DNA from: Ifrita kowaldi
Lineage: Eukaryota; Chordata; Aves; Passeriformes; Cinclosomatidae
Direction: 5' to 3'
Length of the DNA stretch: 64,000 nucleotides
Assembly: GCA_013398055.1 (NCBI GenBank)
Contig: VZRS01015018.1
Span: 186,001-250,000, forward strand
Notes under the pieces: generated by a model
The model's input: only the letters and a program-made list of their open reading frames with translations
Told to the model about the DNA's origin: nothing
The model's database searches: none
Shown here: piece after piece, positions 32,894 through 45,060 of the stretch
Layout of the letters: every line of letters starts with the position of its first letter
How positions within the stretch are numbered: position 1 is the first letter of the stretch
Program-made: the position numbers and the translations under genes

Positions 32894-35724
32894 AAAGGAG
32901 AGGTTCAGGTTCTGTCTAGAAAAGTGTTCAAGGCATATGGCAGTAAAATGCACTTAACAAGGAACTCTTTACTTTGAGGCTAATTATGCTAATCTTTGCC
33001 ATGTTATCTGCTTCAAATCTGGCTGTTGCATGGGAAACTGGACCTGAAACTCTATGAACTGGGGAGGTTTCTACTGAAACTGGTGCTGTGTTACTGCAAT
33101 AATTTACTCTATTTCCTTGATTAGAGGAGACTCACTGTGTTCCTCCCAGAAGATTCAATAGTTACAGGATTTGATCAAGTGCAGGGAAAGTTTTGGGACT
33201 TTATTTTAAAGGCTGCACTTTAAATGTGTTTCCAGCTGCAGGTGGAAGGTGAGCCTGTGTGGGGCAGTGGGAAAGCCAAAGGGAAGGGCTCTGTGAGAAG
33301 CTGGGGACTGTGAGGGGTGACAGCATTTCTTAGAGGTTTTTCATATTTTTTTTTTAAATTAAAGCACTGAAATACTGATGAATTAAGAGTGTTGTATAAA
33401 TGCAAATTTCATTCACCTCTGTCTGCCGTCAGGTGGGGCGCAGGTGAATCACAGCATGGGAACAATGTGGGAATACGGGGCTGAATGAGCATCGCGGGGA
33501 AATTCAGCACCTCTGGGGCTCTGCTCTCCCTGCTCTGGTTTAAACAGCCGTGGGGATAGCTGGGCAAGGGCACATCCAGGGGACGGCACTGTGCCCCTGG
33601 AGCTCTCACAGCCCTGGTGTGGGTCACATCCACGAGACTGCCCGTGGGAGGGAAAGGGGATGGTGCAGTGGCTTTGACCTTGAGGAGGGTCTACTGGAGT
33701 CCGACACAGAGCAGCTGCAAGTCCTTGTCACCTTCAAACTTCTTTACAGATGTTGATTCATTAATCCTACCTAATTTGGTCTGTTTGTCAGTAATTTGCC
33801 CTCAATTATCACCAGCCAGGTTGAGGAGTGGCTGGCTGCTGCCACACGTGTAAAGTGAGAGCTGGTTGCTGAGAATCTTCTGATAGCAGTCCTCATTTGG
33901 GAAAAATATTGGTCTGTTGCAATATATGTTTTCTGTCACCAGTCTTTGCCCAAGGTGGGATTTCTGCATTGCTCCTGCCCTGCACCGTGGTGGGTGCAGA
34001 GGCTCCAGCTCACAGGTTGCTCGGTGGGGAGGTGACGCTGCGTCCCTGACTTGGACCAAGGAGAGGACAGTCCCTGCGCACAGCTGTCGCTTCTCTGGGG
34101 TGGGTGAAAGTTTCCGTTTGAGCACTGAAAGCTCCTTAAAGGCTCTGGCTTTGTCTCTGCACACCGCGGGAGCCGCTGCTGCAGCTGGGTTGCAGTTCTT
34201 GTGTAGCTCTGCTGGTGACAGTGTCGACTGAGCTAAAACCCACTGCGGCTCTCGAGGGTGGCAAAATGCCGACTGCTTCTGTCCCAGCCCTGCTGGGATG
34301 TCGGGATCCAGCTGCATTCCTAGGACGTGCGTGGCTGTGGACAGATGGATGGCAAGGGGATTGGAGATTGGGATTGGGCTGTGGGGGTTGGAGAGCAGTT
34401 GGAGTTTGGGATGGAAGGAAGTAGGTGAGGAGGAGGGATAAAGCGTAGGAGGTTCAGCTAAGCTTTAGCTAACTATCCAGACGTGGCATTTGCGCCAGCT
34501 AGCCAAAACTCAAGATTGATGCCACTGTGACTAGTTTAAAAATGCCCATTGTCCTGCAAGATGCTGAGGTCCTCAGCCGTTATCCGGAGAGGTTCCCTGG
34601 GAGGTGGACTGGTTCAGACCTCTGAATGCAGGGGTTTTTTTTGTGAGGCTGCACCAAAACAACTACCCTGAGATGGTCATACGAAAATTGGAAGTGGCAA
34701 CTGGCCAAGGCAGCTGCAGGTCTGGAGCCGTCCTAACTCTGGACGGCAGGAATGCATTTTTGGTTTTTTATGTTGAATCACAGTGGATACAAATCCCTGC
34801 ACAGAACATGGTACCTGGATGAGTCTGCACCTTTCCCAGGATTTGCCGTGCCCGTGTACCTTGGCTGTGTCATTACACCTTGCAGAGGATCTGTCAGTGC
34901 CACATCCCCAGCCTGTAGCCAGTGTGTGGGAGACAGCCTGCCACTGGAGAGACAAACTGGGCTCTTTCTCTCTGCTGGTGACCAGTGTCCCTGGAAGAAA
35001 AAATGCTCAGCTGTGTATAAGATGCATCAGAAAATTGCCCAATAGGTGAAGTCAAGCAGAAACTTGGATGGGAAAGGATTAGTTAACGAAATAAATAATT
35101 GCTCACTGCCAGTCCTCCTTCATGTGAGGGTAATGAGTGCATAATTCAGGTAATGAGCAGAAGCCAAAGGCCCACCCTGCCCATGGGTGGGCAGCAGAGA
35201 ACTCCTTGGGACTTGGTCTGACCCTGGTGTAATTTAAATTGTTGATGTTCCACAGTGCTTCCAGTCCTCTGGAAAATCAGCTACTCTTAGTTTTTGCCTG
35301 TCTCATCCTATGGCAAATGCCCCCTCCTGCTGATTACCCCTCACTTTAAAAATAAAAAGCACCCACTGTCAAATGTGAGGATGATGAACACTTCCAACTT
35401 CTGCTGCCCTTGGTAAGAACTTGCACCTTCTGGGCACCCTGGGGATGGCAGCTGTGGTGTCCCTAGACGATGTGGGTGCCAGGGATGTCACTTACCACAC
35501 CTGGTGGTGGAGAGCAGCTGGGCATGCTTACATGCACAACTCATTTTTCCTGAGGCTTTTTAGCTGCAATATGGCTCTAAAGATATGTTTTGCCACCCTA
35601 AAGGAGTCTGGCAGGTATCACAGATGTCTTTTAGGTAACACAGCAGCTCTCTTTTTTGGCAATTTGCAGGCTTCCAAGCCCAAAACTATCCTTTCTTTTT
35701 CAGAACAAGCTATGCTCTGGAAAA
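32894..35724. other. Intergenic, unique sequence
   Basis: The G+C-richest part is 33.4-34.4 kb, with scattered CpG but no promoter or first exon I can support. No CLYBL mitochondrial-presequence exon was recognised. Confidence 0.6.
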
Positions 35725-35813
35725 CAACAACAACAACAAGAAAAAAAACATAAAAAAAACACAAACAAACAAACAAAAACCAAACCCAAAAAAACCCCAA
35801 ACCAGACCAACAG
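35725..35813. repeat. CAA/CAAA-rich low-complexity run
   Basis: About 90 bases almost wholly of A and C, built of caa, caaa and aaaacc units (for example acaaacaaacaaacaaaaac). On the opposite strand it reads as T/G-rich, like the run at 10.2 kb. Confidence 0.85.
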
Positions 35814-35894
35814 AATAATTATAATTTGCTTAAGACTCAAATTCGCAGCAGCAAGTAAGATATAATTGCACCCTTTGATCTTCAAAGATCTCAT

Positions 35895-35945
35895 CCAGTG
35901 TCTGCTGAAGTCAGTGAAAGCCACTCTGTTTGACTTCAATGAACA
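35895..35945. repeat. Relic of an ancient amniote repeat with self-complementary core
   Basis: The sequence tgctgaagtcagtgaaag followed by ctctgtttgacttcaatgaa repeats, in inverted orientation, a tgaagtca/tgacttca core. Old repeats in reptile and bird genomes carry the same pattern (tgaagtcaatgg ... ccattgacttca). The family name is not certain. Confidence 0.35.
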
Positions 35946-35999
35946 TTTATAATATACAACTCTGAAATATCCTTCCATTTTATCTGTACATGTCTGAAG

Positions 36000-38900
36000 C
36001 CTCTCTGGTAGAAATAAACTTCAGTATGTAAGTTTGCGTGTTTTAACATAATTTTATGTGGCATGAAAGTGTTTCCTATTTGAACATGAAAGGAATAAAA
36101 TTTTTTGCCCTGAAAAACACAACTGCTATTAGAGAAGCATGTGGCATCAAGCCCAGATCACCTAACAGGAGTTAATACAACACTTGTAGCTGCATCAGTA
36201 TTGCTGAAACAAATGCTCAGTTGCTAATAAACTGCCAGCCAAGCAGTGATGCTGCCATCTGAAAACCTTTCTGGTCCTTGGCATCTGCCTCTAAGAGAGA
36301 TGAGAGATATATAAACACAGAAAATTATCTTCATTATGTCAGATTAATTCTGCACATAGTCCAGTGTTTTAGCCTACTGTAAAACTGGAACTATCTTTAT
36401 GCAAATACACTAAATAATTATCTGAGATTTGCCTCCACGTGGAGGTTTGGCATTTTCCTTCTCCATCCTTATGTACATCCTCAGCACCAAGTGTTATAGG
36501 CTAGTCTGGAGGGGGAGGTTTAGCAGCATGAGGAATTTGTAATAGAAATAAAATATTAGTACAAGCAAGATGATATCTCACCCAAATGAGACTTGATTAC
36601 ATTATTAATCTTGATAGTTATACATGATTATGTGTGCATGTAGTTCAAACAGTGGATTAAAAAGCCAGGAGATGAGCCACTGAGATGATTTGCTTTCTAG
36701 GGAAATCCAGGCAGAAAGGTGAGCAAAATTTCCATGGGCTCTGGTATAAGTTTGAAGGATTTCATCTTGCTCAGGTTGTGACGGAGGCCTTTCCCTGCAG
36801 AAATCTTGGACCAGAGCTACCCATCATCCAGGCCACACACAGCAAAGCATTTCAGCACTGGAACTGAGCTCTCTGGTGCAGTTAAGCACATGTTCATGGT
36901 TTTGATGAGCAGGGATGGTTTTAATGACACATTAATGACAAACACTGTCGTGGTCTCAGTACATGTTCTTCAAATGTGTCACCACCTGATGGGATATTCC
37001 CTTCCATGCACAGCCTTGCTATGTTGCCCTATGTCCCTTCCAGTCTGGCTTCTACCTCATTCTCTTTCCTTTATCGTTTGTACAGCTTTGTACATCCCTT
37101 CCCATCCCACGGCACTTTCAGTCAGGGGAGCACCAGGCTGAGGTGATGCATCCCTTGGGGTGGATGTTGTGGAACAGCCTCTGCAAGCTCAGTGAGGGTT
37201 CTGTGGCACAGGAACCTGGAGCATCTCCAGCCATGGAGTGGGATGCATATATGTGTATATTAAGGATCTGTCAGACTAGATCCCAAACATTTCAAAGGCA
37301 AAATATTTCATATTTGGGGTGTTTGACATGTGATTTTTTTGAAAATAGACTTTTTATTCCCTAATTTTTGTACGAACTAATGGTAATCAGAGTAGCGGGG
37401 TGAAGTCTCAGTGTTTGATCCTTATACTTACTTTTCAGTGGAATTGCTCTGATTCTCCTACGTGTTTTTTGAGTGCTGGTCATAGAGTATGAAATTCCGC
37501 AAAGCAGAACATTGCAAGAAAAGATGACTTCTGCAAAAATCACTGAAACCTCAATTTACGTGCTTATTTATTTTAATTACACCAGGATAATTGTTATTCC
37601 TCCCTGTATGCAAAACCTGTACCCTAGAGTCCTTTAGGAATCTGGTGTGATGGAGAAAAAGCCCCTAAAGAGTCTTTGGAAAAATAAAGACATGCGTGTG
37701 TTCAGTCCATAGGAGTGATGACAGAGAATAATCTGCTGTTGGAATAGAAATTACTGGCATTTCTAAAGGGACTGAGGTTTTGGACCATGCAGAGGGAATA
37801 GTGAGTCATGATTGCAACCACTGTCTTTGAATTTTGCTTTTTAAACACCTGCTAACTGTTTGTTTTGTGGTGGAAATGGCATGAACACAACCATGTCCCC
37901 ATATGGGATGTGATGCGGCAACACTTCTGAGATCTGAGCCTGAGGCTTTCCACACGATCCTACTTAATAAGGTATTGGCAAGCAATTATTTTAATTTTGA
38001 TTTAAATCCCTGAGAGTTATTCCACTCTTTCCCCACTCCCTAAAACCCAAGCCCACTTCGATGAAGCCCACAGGGTTGCCTTCCCTCTGAGAACTTCTTC
38101 TTTGGTGACAGGCACTGCAAATGTGTTTTCCCCAGCAGAAAGGTGCAGGCAGAAGAGAGGATGTGAAAAGTTCAGGAGATACACCTGGTGAGAAACCACG
38201 AGCACAGGTGACACTACAGGGAGCAGTGGGGTATGTACAGCTGTGTGCATTAGACTTAGTGCTTATGGATGGTTTTGTGATTGGTGTTTCAGTCTTGCTG
38301 GTTTCAGAAGAATTATCCTGTGTGAGGGATTTTTATCAAACCGGATTCAGGGCAGCGTGAGAGGAGAAAAGGGTGGAGCAACAAGTGCTGAGGGGAAAGT
38401 GCTCTCCATGATGTGGGAGATGAAGGTGGCAAGGAGAGGGGCCTGTGTGGATGGGGTACCTTGCCAAGTTTAGGTGCCAGCACTGGATGACTCTGTAAAT
38501 CTTGCTGCTGTTTCCACATGCATGACACGATGCTGTTTTAGGAGAAGCCTTGGGAACCAGATACAGCCAAGATGGGAAACGGACACTGCGATGGATACTG
38601 TGCCTGTTGGTGTTTCTGGTGTTGCATGTCAGCATCAGTTAATGACACAGAAACCTAATCCAGCATCACAACTGGAGAGAGTAAATGCCACCATGTTCCC
38701 AGAAATATTTTGGAGCTCCTGCCGTTAAAAATTGCCTTAAGTACAGATGGGATCAACTGGCCATAGCTCAATTTTGATGGTGCAACAGTGACAACCAGTG
38801 GCCAGCTGGGCTAATCCGGAGCGAGTGCCATCCGTCCAAACCAGAGCCGTGTACCTTGGGGCTCTGGCTCCCAGAGGGGCCTGGAGTCACACTGGCACAG

Positions 38901-39720
38901 CTCTCTCCAGGCAGTGGGAGATACCCCACCAGAGAGGCTTCTGAGAGTGGCAGGCTTTGATATTTCCATCTTCAGGGTCATGATCCCACATTGCTAATGG
39001 GTGAAATGTTAGTGTGGCGTTTTGGGGCTGAATTTCTGCTACTGGGCACTCAGCTGCTGGAACACGATTGGAGGGCATTTGGTGTAAATGGTTGGAGAGG
39101 GCAGAGCACATGGGGGAGAAGGGTTAAACCTCTAATGATGTCAGTTTACATTTGGATTGTGCCTCACCTCCAACAACTTTATTCCCTTGTTGCACTCTTT
39201 TGTGCTGAAATGGACATGGCCTGAGACACAACACAAAACAGTACATGGCTGAATGTCTCATATAAGATTTTGTTTTACCATCTCCTCAAAGAAATCATTG
39301 AGACTCCAAAGTGCTTGTCCTGCTCTTCGTGTGCAGAGAACCCCACGGTTGACCAAACACTTTTGTTCCGGGAAAAGCAGAAATTCCCCTGCCTGCCTCC
39401 ACCTGGGCACTGCTGTATACCACTTACAGCATCCCGAGGACTCAGTGCTGTGCCTGGCACGCCATCCTAGTGCAGTCTTTCCCCTCCCATGAGAACTTTG
39501 AGGCTGTGTGGGAGCCGGCGGGGCTTGAGGTCCTCCTGCTCTACATCTGCCATCTGTTTTGGGCAGGCGTTGGTCCCTTTCCCAGGGAGGTGACAGCATC
39601 CCTTCCCAGGGCCACTGCAGGGAGGGCATGTGGGGGAGGGCAGCCTTTGCTTTTCCTCTGCATGTTTGGCAGTTCAAAGGCTGCTGCTCCTCATTGCTGC
39701 TCTCAGATCCACAGATGTGG
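36000..39720. other. Intergenic, unique sequence
   Basis: AT-rich to about 38.0 kb and GC-richer after that. No gene, RNA gene or recognisable repeat was found. Confidence 0.6.
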
Positions 39721-39721
39721 A

Positions 39722-39822
39722 TATCTGGTGATAGCACAGAGGAAACTGAGGTTCTGTAAGCAAGGGCCTGAACAGCTCGAGGACTGCCAGTAACGTGCCA
39801 TTTGCAAGACCCGGACTTTTGA
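39722..39822 (+). mobile_element. Possible MIR-type SINE fragment
   Basis: The order cacagaggaaactgaggttc, then gcaagggcctgaacagctcg, cagtaacgtgccatttgcaa and gacccggactttt follows the 3' half of the MIR consensus (cagatgaggaaactgagg, aaggtcacacagc, gcagagc, gatttgaacccaggac). Too diverged to be sure by eye. Confidence 0.4.
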
Positions 39823-40499
39823 GAATTTAGGACAAAGGTAAGCCCCTTGTAAGCTGGTCCAGGCAGCCCAAGGTTATTGACCCTCCTTGTGTAGTGGAAG
39901 GGATCTGGTGTTGGATCAAGCTGCACCTGTGATGCCCCTATAACACTTTGGGTCTCAGCAGGCAAATTTTGCTGAAACCCAAAAGGCTTTGGGGAAAACT
40001 TTTTGGTCTTTCTTGTCTCACTGCAAATGTGTTGTGTGTCTCAGGTTGGTGAGTTGCAGCTACCGGTGATACGATGCCGATGTTCAACTGCAAAGTCGGT
40101 CACCTTAACTAAGACTGACTCATTTGATCGAAGTTTGTAGTTCATAAGATCTTAAGTTGTTTTCTCCTTAGCCACTTTGACCTCTGGGGCCATCTGGAAC
40201 AATTCTGGTTTAGTTTGGATTTTTAAATTTAATAATTAAATTAGAAGCGCAAGGGTTTGGGGTGTAGGAACATCCACGCATGATGTGGAGCTGCTTCTTG
40301 GTGTGGAGAGTCACAGCAGAGCCCTGCCAGTGCTGGGATGCAGCCACGGGTCTGGAGTGCCAGGATGGAGTGATGGCCTGGCAGCGTGGTCCCCTCTTCC
40401 AGTGTGCCCTGGGTAGGACCTGCTCTCCTCCGGTGCCTTGTTTCCCTGGCCAGATTGGGCTAAAAGTAAAAAGTAAAACAGGAGGTGAAACCCTTTTAC

Positions 40500-40616
40500 T
40501 TCTGTTTGTTAATCTTTCTTCTTCTATCTTTCTTTCTGCTTGCTTTCTTCTTTTTTTGCCTTTCTTTCTTTCCTTCTTTCTCTTTTTTTTCTTTTTTTTT
40601 CTCCTTTTTTTTTTTT
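40500..40616. repeat. Polypyrimidine tract
   Basis: The last 58 bases (40559-40616) are pure C/T, mostly tttc and T runs, and the 59 bases before are also strongly pyrimidine-biased. Six-frame reading through it gives Phe/Leu/Ser-only strings, which are not proteins. Confidence 0.9.
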
Positions 40617-40962
40617 ATTATTAGGAGGGCTCCTTTTTTCTCTCTCTTTTACCTCAATAGAAAGAAAAAAAGTTTTGTCAGCACTCCTGTTTCTTTTGTT
40701 GTTTTCTTTTTCTCAGAAGTCTTTTCTGCTTTTATCCTAATCCCAGGCATGCATGAGGGAACAGTTGTGCTCTGTTGTTTGTCTGTTCTGGTAGTTTTGA
40801 ACCAGTAGGGCTCCTGCTTTGTTCTCTTTATTTTCTGAACACAGAAAGGTAAAAGAGTAGGAATAGCGATTGAAACTCTTAAGAAGAGAAACCTTCAATA
40901 TTCATTTGGATTTAATTCATTTTTTGCCATGTTGGTAATAATTAAGGGATGATGACAAATTT

Positions 40963-41001
40963 AAAAAAAAAGAGGGAGAAAAAAAAGGAAAAGGAAAGAA
41001 A
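40963..41001. repeat. Polypurine tract
   Basis: 39 consecutive A/G bases (runs of A with gagggag and ggaaaagg). It lies about 350 bases after the pure-pyrimidine run at 40559-40616 and could pair with it in part, because one is C/T-only and the other A/G-only. Confidence 0.85.
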
Positions 41002-41639
41002 TCACTTTTCATTCCCCTGAGATCAGAGTTTTTCTACCCAGAGCATTTTTAACTTGTACCCCTCGAGACGCACATTTTTAACTCTGTTGTCCAATTTATT
41101 CACTCTCTGGAACCAGACAACAATTTAACATATGCCAGGGTTGTTTTTTTTCCCCTACACACAGAATTACTCCTTTGTAGACCTGGCTTTATGATTTGAA
41201 AAGCTGTATTAACCTGGTTTACCTGATGTGATATCAGCCAAACTTTCAAGTCACATCTTGGCTTTAAGCCTTATGTTTATGGCTTTGAATCCACTCCGGT
41301 GCTTCTCAGCTTTTTGAGGGGCGTGTTGCAGAGCTGTCACTAAAGTTTTTTTATGATTGTCTAGGTATTTCTTTAGTAGTTGGGCATGCTGGCTGATAAA
41401 TTGCCTGAAATGTTTTTAAAAATTAAACTAAAACTAACATGGATCCATCTGTCTCTGTTTCATCCCTGCAAAACAAACCTTTTATGATTTTGGTATCCAA
41501 CATGTGCTTGTTCTCTGTTGCCATGGAGATGCTGTAGGCCTGAATTTTTTTTTTCACAGGCTCTTACGATGAAGTTTTTTTTGAAGACTGTTTTGATTAA
41601 TTTTTCCTCCACTTCAACTTCTCTCTCACTTAAACTGTT

Positions 41640-42130
41640 TTCACCTTTTGTTTCCCACTTGATTTATGGCAGGTCGCTGTCATTTAAATAGATGCGCGTT
41701 TTGAAATTCCTTCTTTCTGTTCGAATGCAAAGAAAAAAAAGGGAAAAAAAAATAACCCATGCAAGTCATGCTCAAAGACTTGGTTATTGTTGCTTGTTGG
41801 ATTTCTGCTCTCTGTGGTTGTCGGGCCTAATTCAAAGTAATTCAGGCTACTCAGTGGGGGCAGTGCATAGCTCCACAGGAAATTATGATAGCAAAAGTCT
41901 TCCTGTAGAGTTCTACACTTGGCACTACAAAGTGCCTCGGGCTGCAGTTACCTGAATAGGGTTGAATTAGACCAGACAACCGCATCATCCCACTTCTTAA
42001 TCTATTAGAGCGATATACAAGTGGCAATTGTTGATTGCAAAAATGGGATTAAGAGGCTCTTCAAGTGAATTGATTTTCTTGTGAGAACAAAAAGAGGAAA
42101 GAGAAGGCTCGTTTGAATCACACAGCCAGA
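41640..42130. promoter_or_regulatory. Candidate conserved non-coding block
   Basis: Unique, non-repetitive sequence with developmental-factor core motifs (catttaaatag, ggcctaattcaaagtaattc, ggcaattgttgattgc) and low CpG. An inference from texture and from the expected neighbourhood of ZIC genes only. Confidence 0.25.
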
Positions 42131-43929
42131 AAGTTTCGTGAATGGGTTCCACTCCAAATGTTAGAATTAAAGCAACCAGTATTTCCCCATGGAGCATGCA
42201 GGTGAGAGGAATAAACTGCTGAAAAATAGAAAATTATGTCTAAAAGTTTGCAGTACTCTCAACAAATCGTGGCTCTTCCCCCATGACCCCTCCCTCCCTC
42301 CCTCCCTGCTCCAGGCAGCAGCAACAACAAATCCTTGTTTCAGCCAAAGACTTTGTTGCTCTTCGTCAGCCTCCACTTATTATTCTTTAATCTTTATTTT
42401 TACCCACACATTTCACTTTTTTATTTTGCTTTATCTCAGGCAAGAAACAGGGTGAAAGAACGGCTGCTTTGACTCCTCCTGGTTTTTCCTGAACCTTTCA
42501 ACTTATTCCTTCCCCCCCACCAAGACCAAAGCAGTGCCGTGTCTCTCCCAGGGGACCTCCAAAATCTGTTGCCAGCACTGCTCCAGAGCAACTCCCCACA
42601 GGGATTTCACCCTGTCCCCCTAGTGCTTGCTTTTCCCCTCAGGGCTACTGTTTTCCCTGAAACCACAAGTTTTGTGTGAACAAGTGTCATAGATCTCCCA
42701 TTAACCGCAGTGTATCATCCCCTGGAAAGAGCAGAGCCTGGCATCTGCCTTCACTGGGATGGGTCCTGCTATTTATTTTTGGATGGCTCTCAGTGATGCT
42801 GAAAATCCTTTCTCCTCAGCTGAAAGACAAGCGGGTGCTGGGCTGCATAGGGAAGGTAGCGGTGAAGGCAAGTCCTGTACTGGGTGTACCGGAGAGCAGC
42901 ACTCAGACAGGGCTCGCTGTCAGCAGTGTGGAGAATAGAAATGACACCCAGCAGGAAAAAGGAGCTGCAGGAGCAGATGGAGGGAGCCTGGTGCTGTCGT
43001 TGGCATTGGGAAGGGACAGCGGGGAGAGTCCCCTCTCAGACACAAGGATGAGAATCCTCCTCTCCCACCATAAAATCATGAGATCTCACCATGGGTGCTG
43101 GCGCCAGGGCAGGGGTGAAGGGGATGAGCCATTTTCAAGTGGGCTTCAAAGATTTTGGGGCACAGAACAAGCGGCTGAACTAGACCCTGCTCCATGGATT
43201 GGAGGGTACATGTCCCTCCTCATCATGCCATCACCAGCACGTCTGTTCAGGCCTGTTGTGCTCTTTCTTTAAGTTTGCTACAGTAGGCTTGTTGCCTCAG
43301 CTGGACGCTGCTCGGGAAGGGGCTTGAGAAGTGTCTCAGAGCAGAAAGGGCTGATGGAGTCGTTGCTGTGAACTGGAGGGGGGACAGCCATCAGGGAGGC
43401 TCTCACTTGATGTTTTGGGAAGGGGCAGAAGCAAATTTGGAGCAAAAGCACCATCTCAGCGCTTCACAGGACAATTTTTTGTTTTAGGGGATAGTAACAT
43501 TGTTGCAAAACTTTTCCTTTTGAGTAGGTGGTTGTAGGACAGGGATGAACTTCTATGGCATCGGAGACCCCTCTCACACCCCAAGCACCCTCTGTGCATG
43601 TTCAGAAGCGCTGCAAATCCAAATGAAACAAGACCAAATGGGCCTCCCAAAGGAGGTTGCATTCTTACATCCCTGAATCCTTCACCATAAGCAGCCACTT
43701 TGTCTTTTCCCAGCACATTCCAGCCCTTCCCACCTCTCACTCAGCTCTCAACATGTTAAGGGGTGTCGTTTCCAAACGTGCGCTTGCATGGGTTTCCCTT
43801 TTCCACTTCTTCTGCCCCATGGAAAGATTTTTCCCAAAATTGCAGCAGCAGGATGCCAGGAGCCCCCACCAAGTGTTAGCATCCATGGGGAGCGAGCAGG
43901 CACAAATTCCGCCTTTGAAACAACACCGT
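42131..43929. other. Intergenic, unique sequence
   Basis: 1.8 kb including a small CCCT/CCTC-rich run at 42287-42308. A 198-codon open frame at 42676-43272 starts with GTG and has no recognisable domain. Confidence 0.6.
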
Positions 43930-44060
43930 TTTCTCTAACTGCGACCCGGTAATTGCTCTGTATTTAATTACCCAAGATTGCACCAGGTCCGCGTGGTGTA
44001 TTTGCGTGTGTGCTATCAATTATGTCATAATAAATGAATTTCCTTTCCAGGATTCCCTGC
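43930..44060. promoter_or_regulatory. Candidate conserved non-coding block
   Basis: A compact stretch with ggtaattgctctgtatttaa, ttacccaagattgcacc and tatcaattatgtcataataa, that is, clustered TAAT/ATTA cores with no repeat character. Inference only. Confidence 0.25.
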
Positions 44061-44929
44061 AGCCGATGGCTAGGCTTCTGTTCCTCCTTGACTGTTCTGA
44101 CTTTGAACAGGTTTATTCAGCTGTTGTCTGCTAAGCCCTACAGAAAAGAACAATAGCTTCTGATCTGCCTTTTATGGGTTATTGGAAACTGGTGGTCCGC
44201 ACTACAGCTTTGGTCAGTGATTAACCAGAGTGAAAACAAACTACACAAGGCTAAGTTGATGTTGGAGGAGGAATGAACCCACTTCATTAAGGCTTTAAGA
44301 GGAAACCTTTTCTTCTTCAATGCTTGTTCACAACTTTTCAGGTCTCTATTTAATCACGTAATTCTCTCTAAGTAGGAAGAGAAGCTTGCCTCACAGCAAG
44401 AGGTCTTTTGCCACATGACAACTTAGAAAGATAAATTATATATAAATATCTGTGGTTTTTGTGGAAAGGAAACCAAATTTGGTTTTACTGCATGCAGCTG
44501 ATTTACCAGTTTCTTAGGTGCTGTGAGCATCCCAGTGTCCATTGCAGGTGGAGAAATTTTTGCTGCAATTGCCTTAACTTTTGGCGTGTGTGTGTAGGGT
44601 GAGCAAATCATATCTGATCAGCACCAGACACGGGCAGCTGACAGAGGCCGAGGGCAGATGAAGAAGCAGCAATAATAGCAGCCCTCCCTTACAACCACTG
44701 AGACAAAATGGAAGTGCTCCCCAGGGCGGGGGTTTGTTCCGTCTCCTGGAGAAATCACACCCTCCTGCGCACTGGAGATCTCTTTACTGTTGGCAATCCA
44801 GGGAGCAGAAAAGAAAGACAGGAGGTTTAGGGTGGATGAATTTGCTGCTGGTGAACATGATGAGGGACTCCAGCCCATGAGGTCCAACCCTTGTGCTGTG
44901 CTGGGTAATCACACAAAGTGCACCATGTT

Positions 44930-45060
44930 GAGGCAGCCTCTGGGCTTTTGTTTAGTGTAATTTATTATTGTTAATTTTTTTTGAGCACAGCAGTTAATTA
45001 TGGTTTGGAGAGCATATGACTTCAACCCAAAGCACAGCCATAATAAATCAACCCCCCGAC
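44930..45060. promoter_or_regulatory. Candidate conserved non-coding block
   Basis: Contains gtaatttattattgttaatt, cagcagttaattatgg and gccataataaatcaac close together. Homeodomain-core-rich and non-repetitive. Inference only. Confidence 0.25.

Noticed and set aside
39258..39965. 235-codon open frame on the minus strand, the longest in the window
   Set aside because: No domain or homologue is recognisable. It lies in G+C-rich DNA where stops are rare and overlaps a probable MIR relic and several frames on the other strand.
40280..40808. Phe/Leu/Ser-rich open frames that look like membrane proteins
   Set aside because: They are translations of the C/T-only tract at 40500-40616.
42676..43272. 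198-codon open frame on the plus strand
   Set aside because: It begins with GTG, not ATG, has no splice-site or promoter context, and its composition follows local base content.
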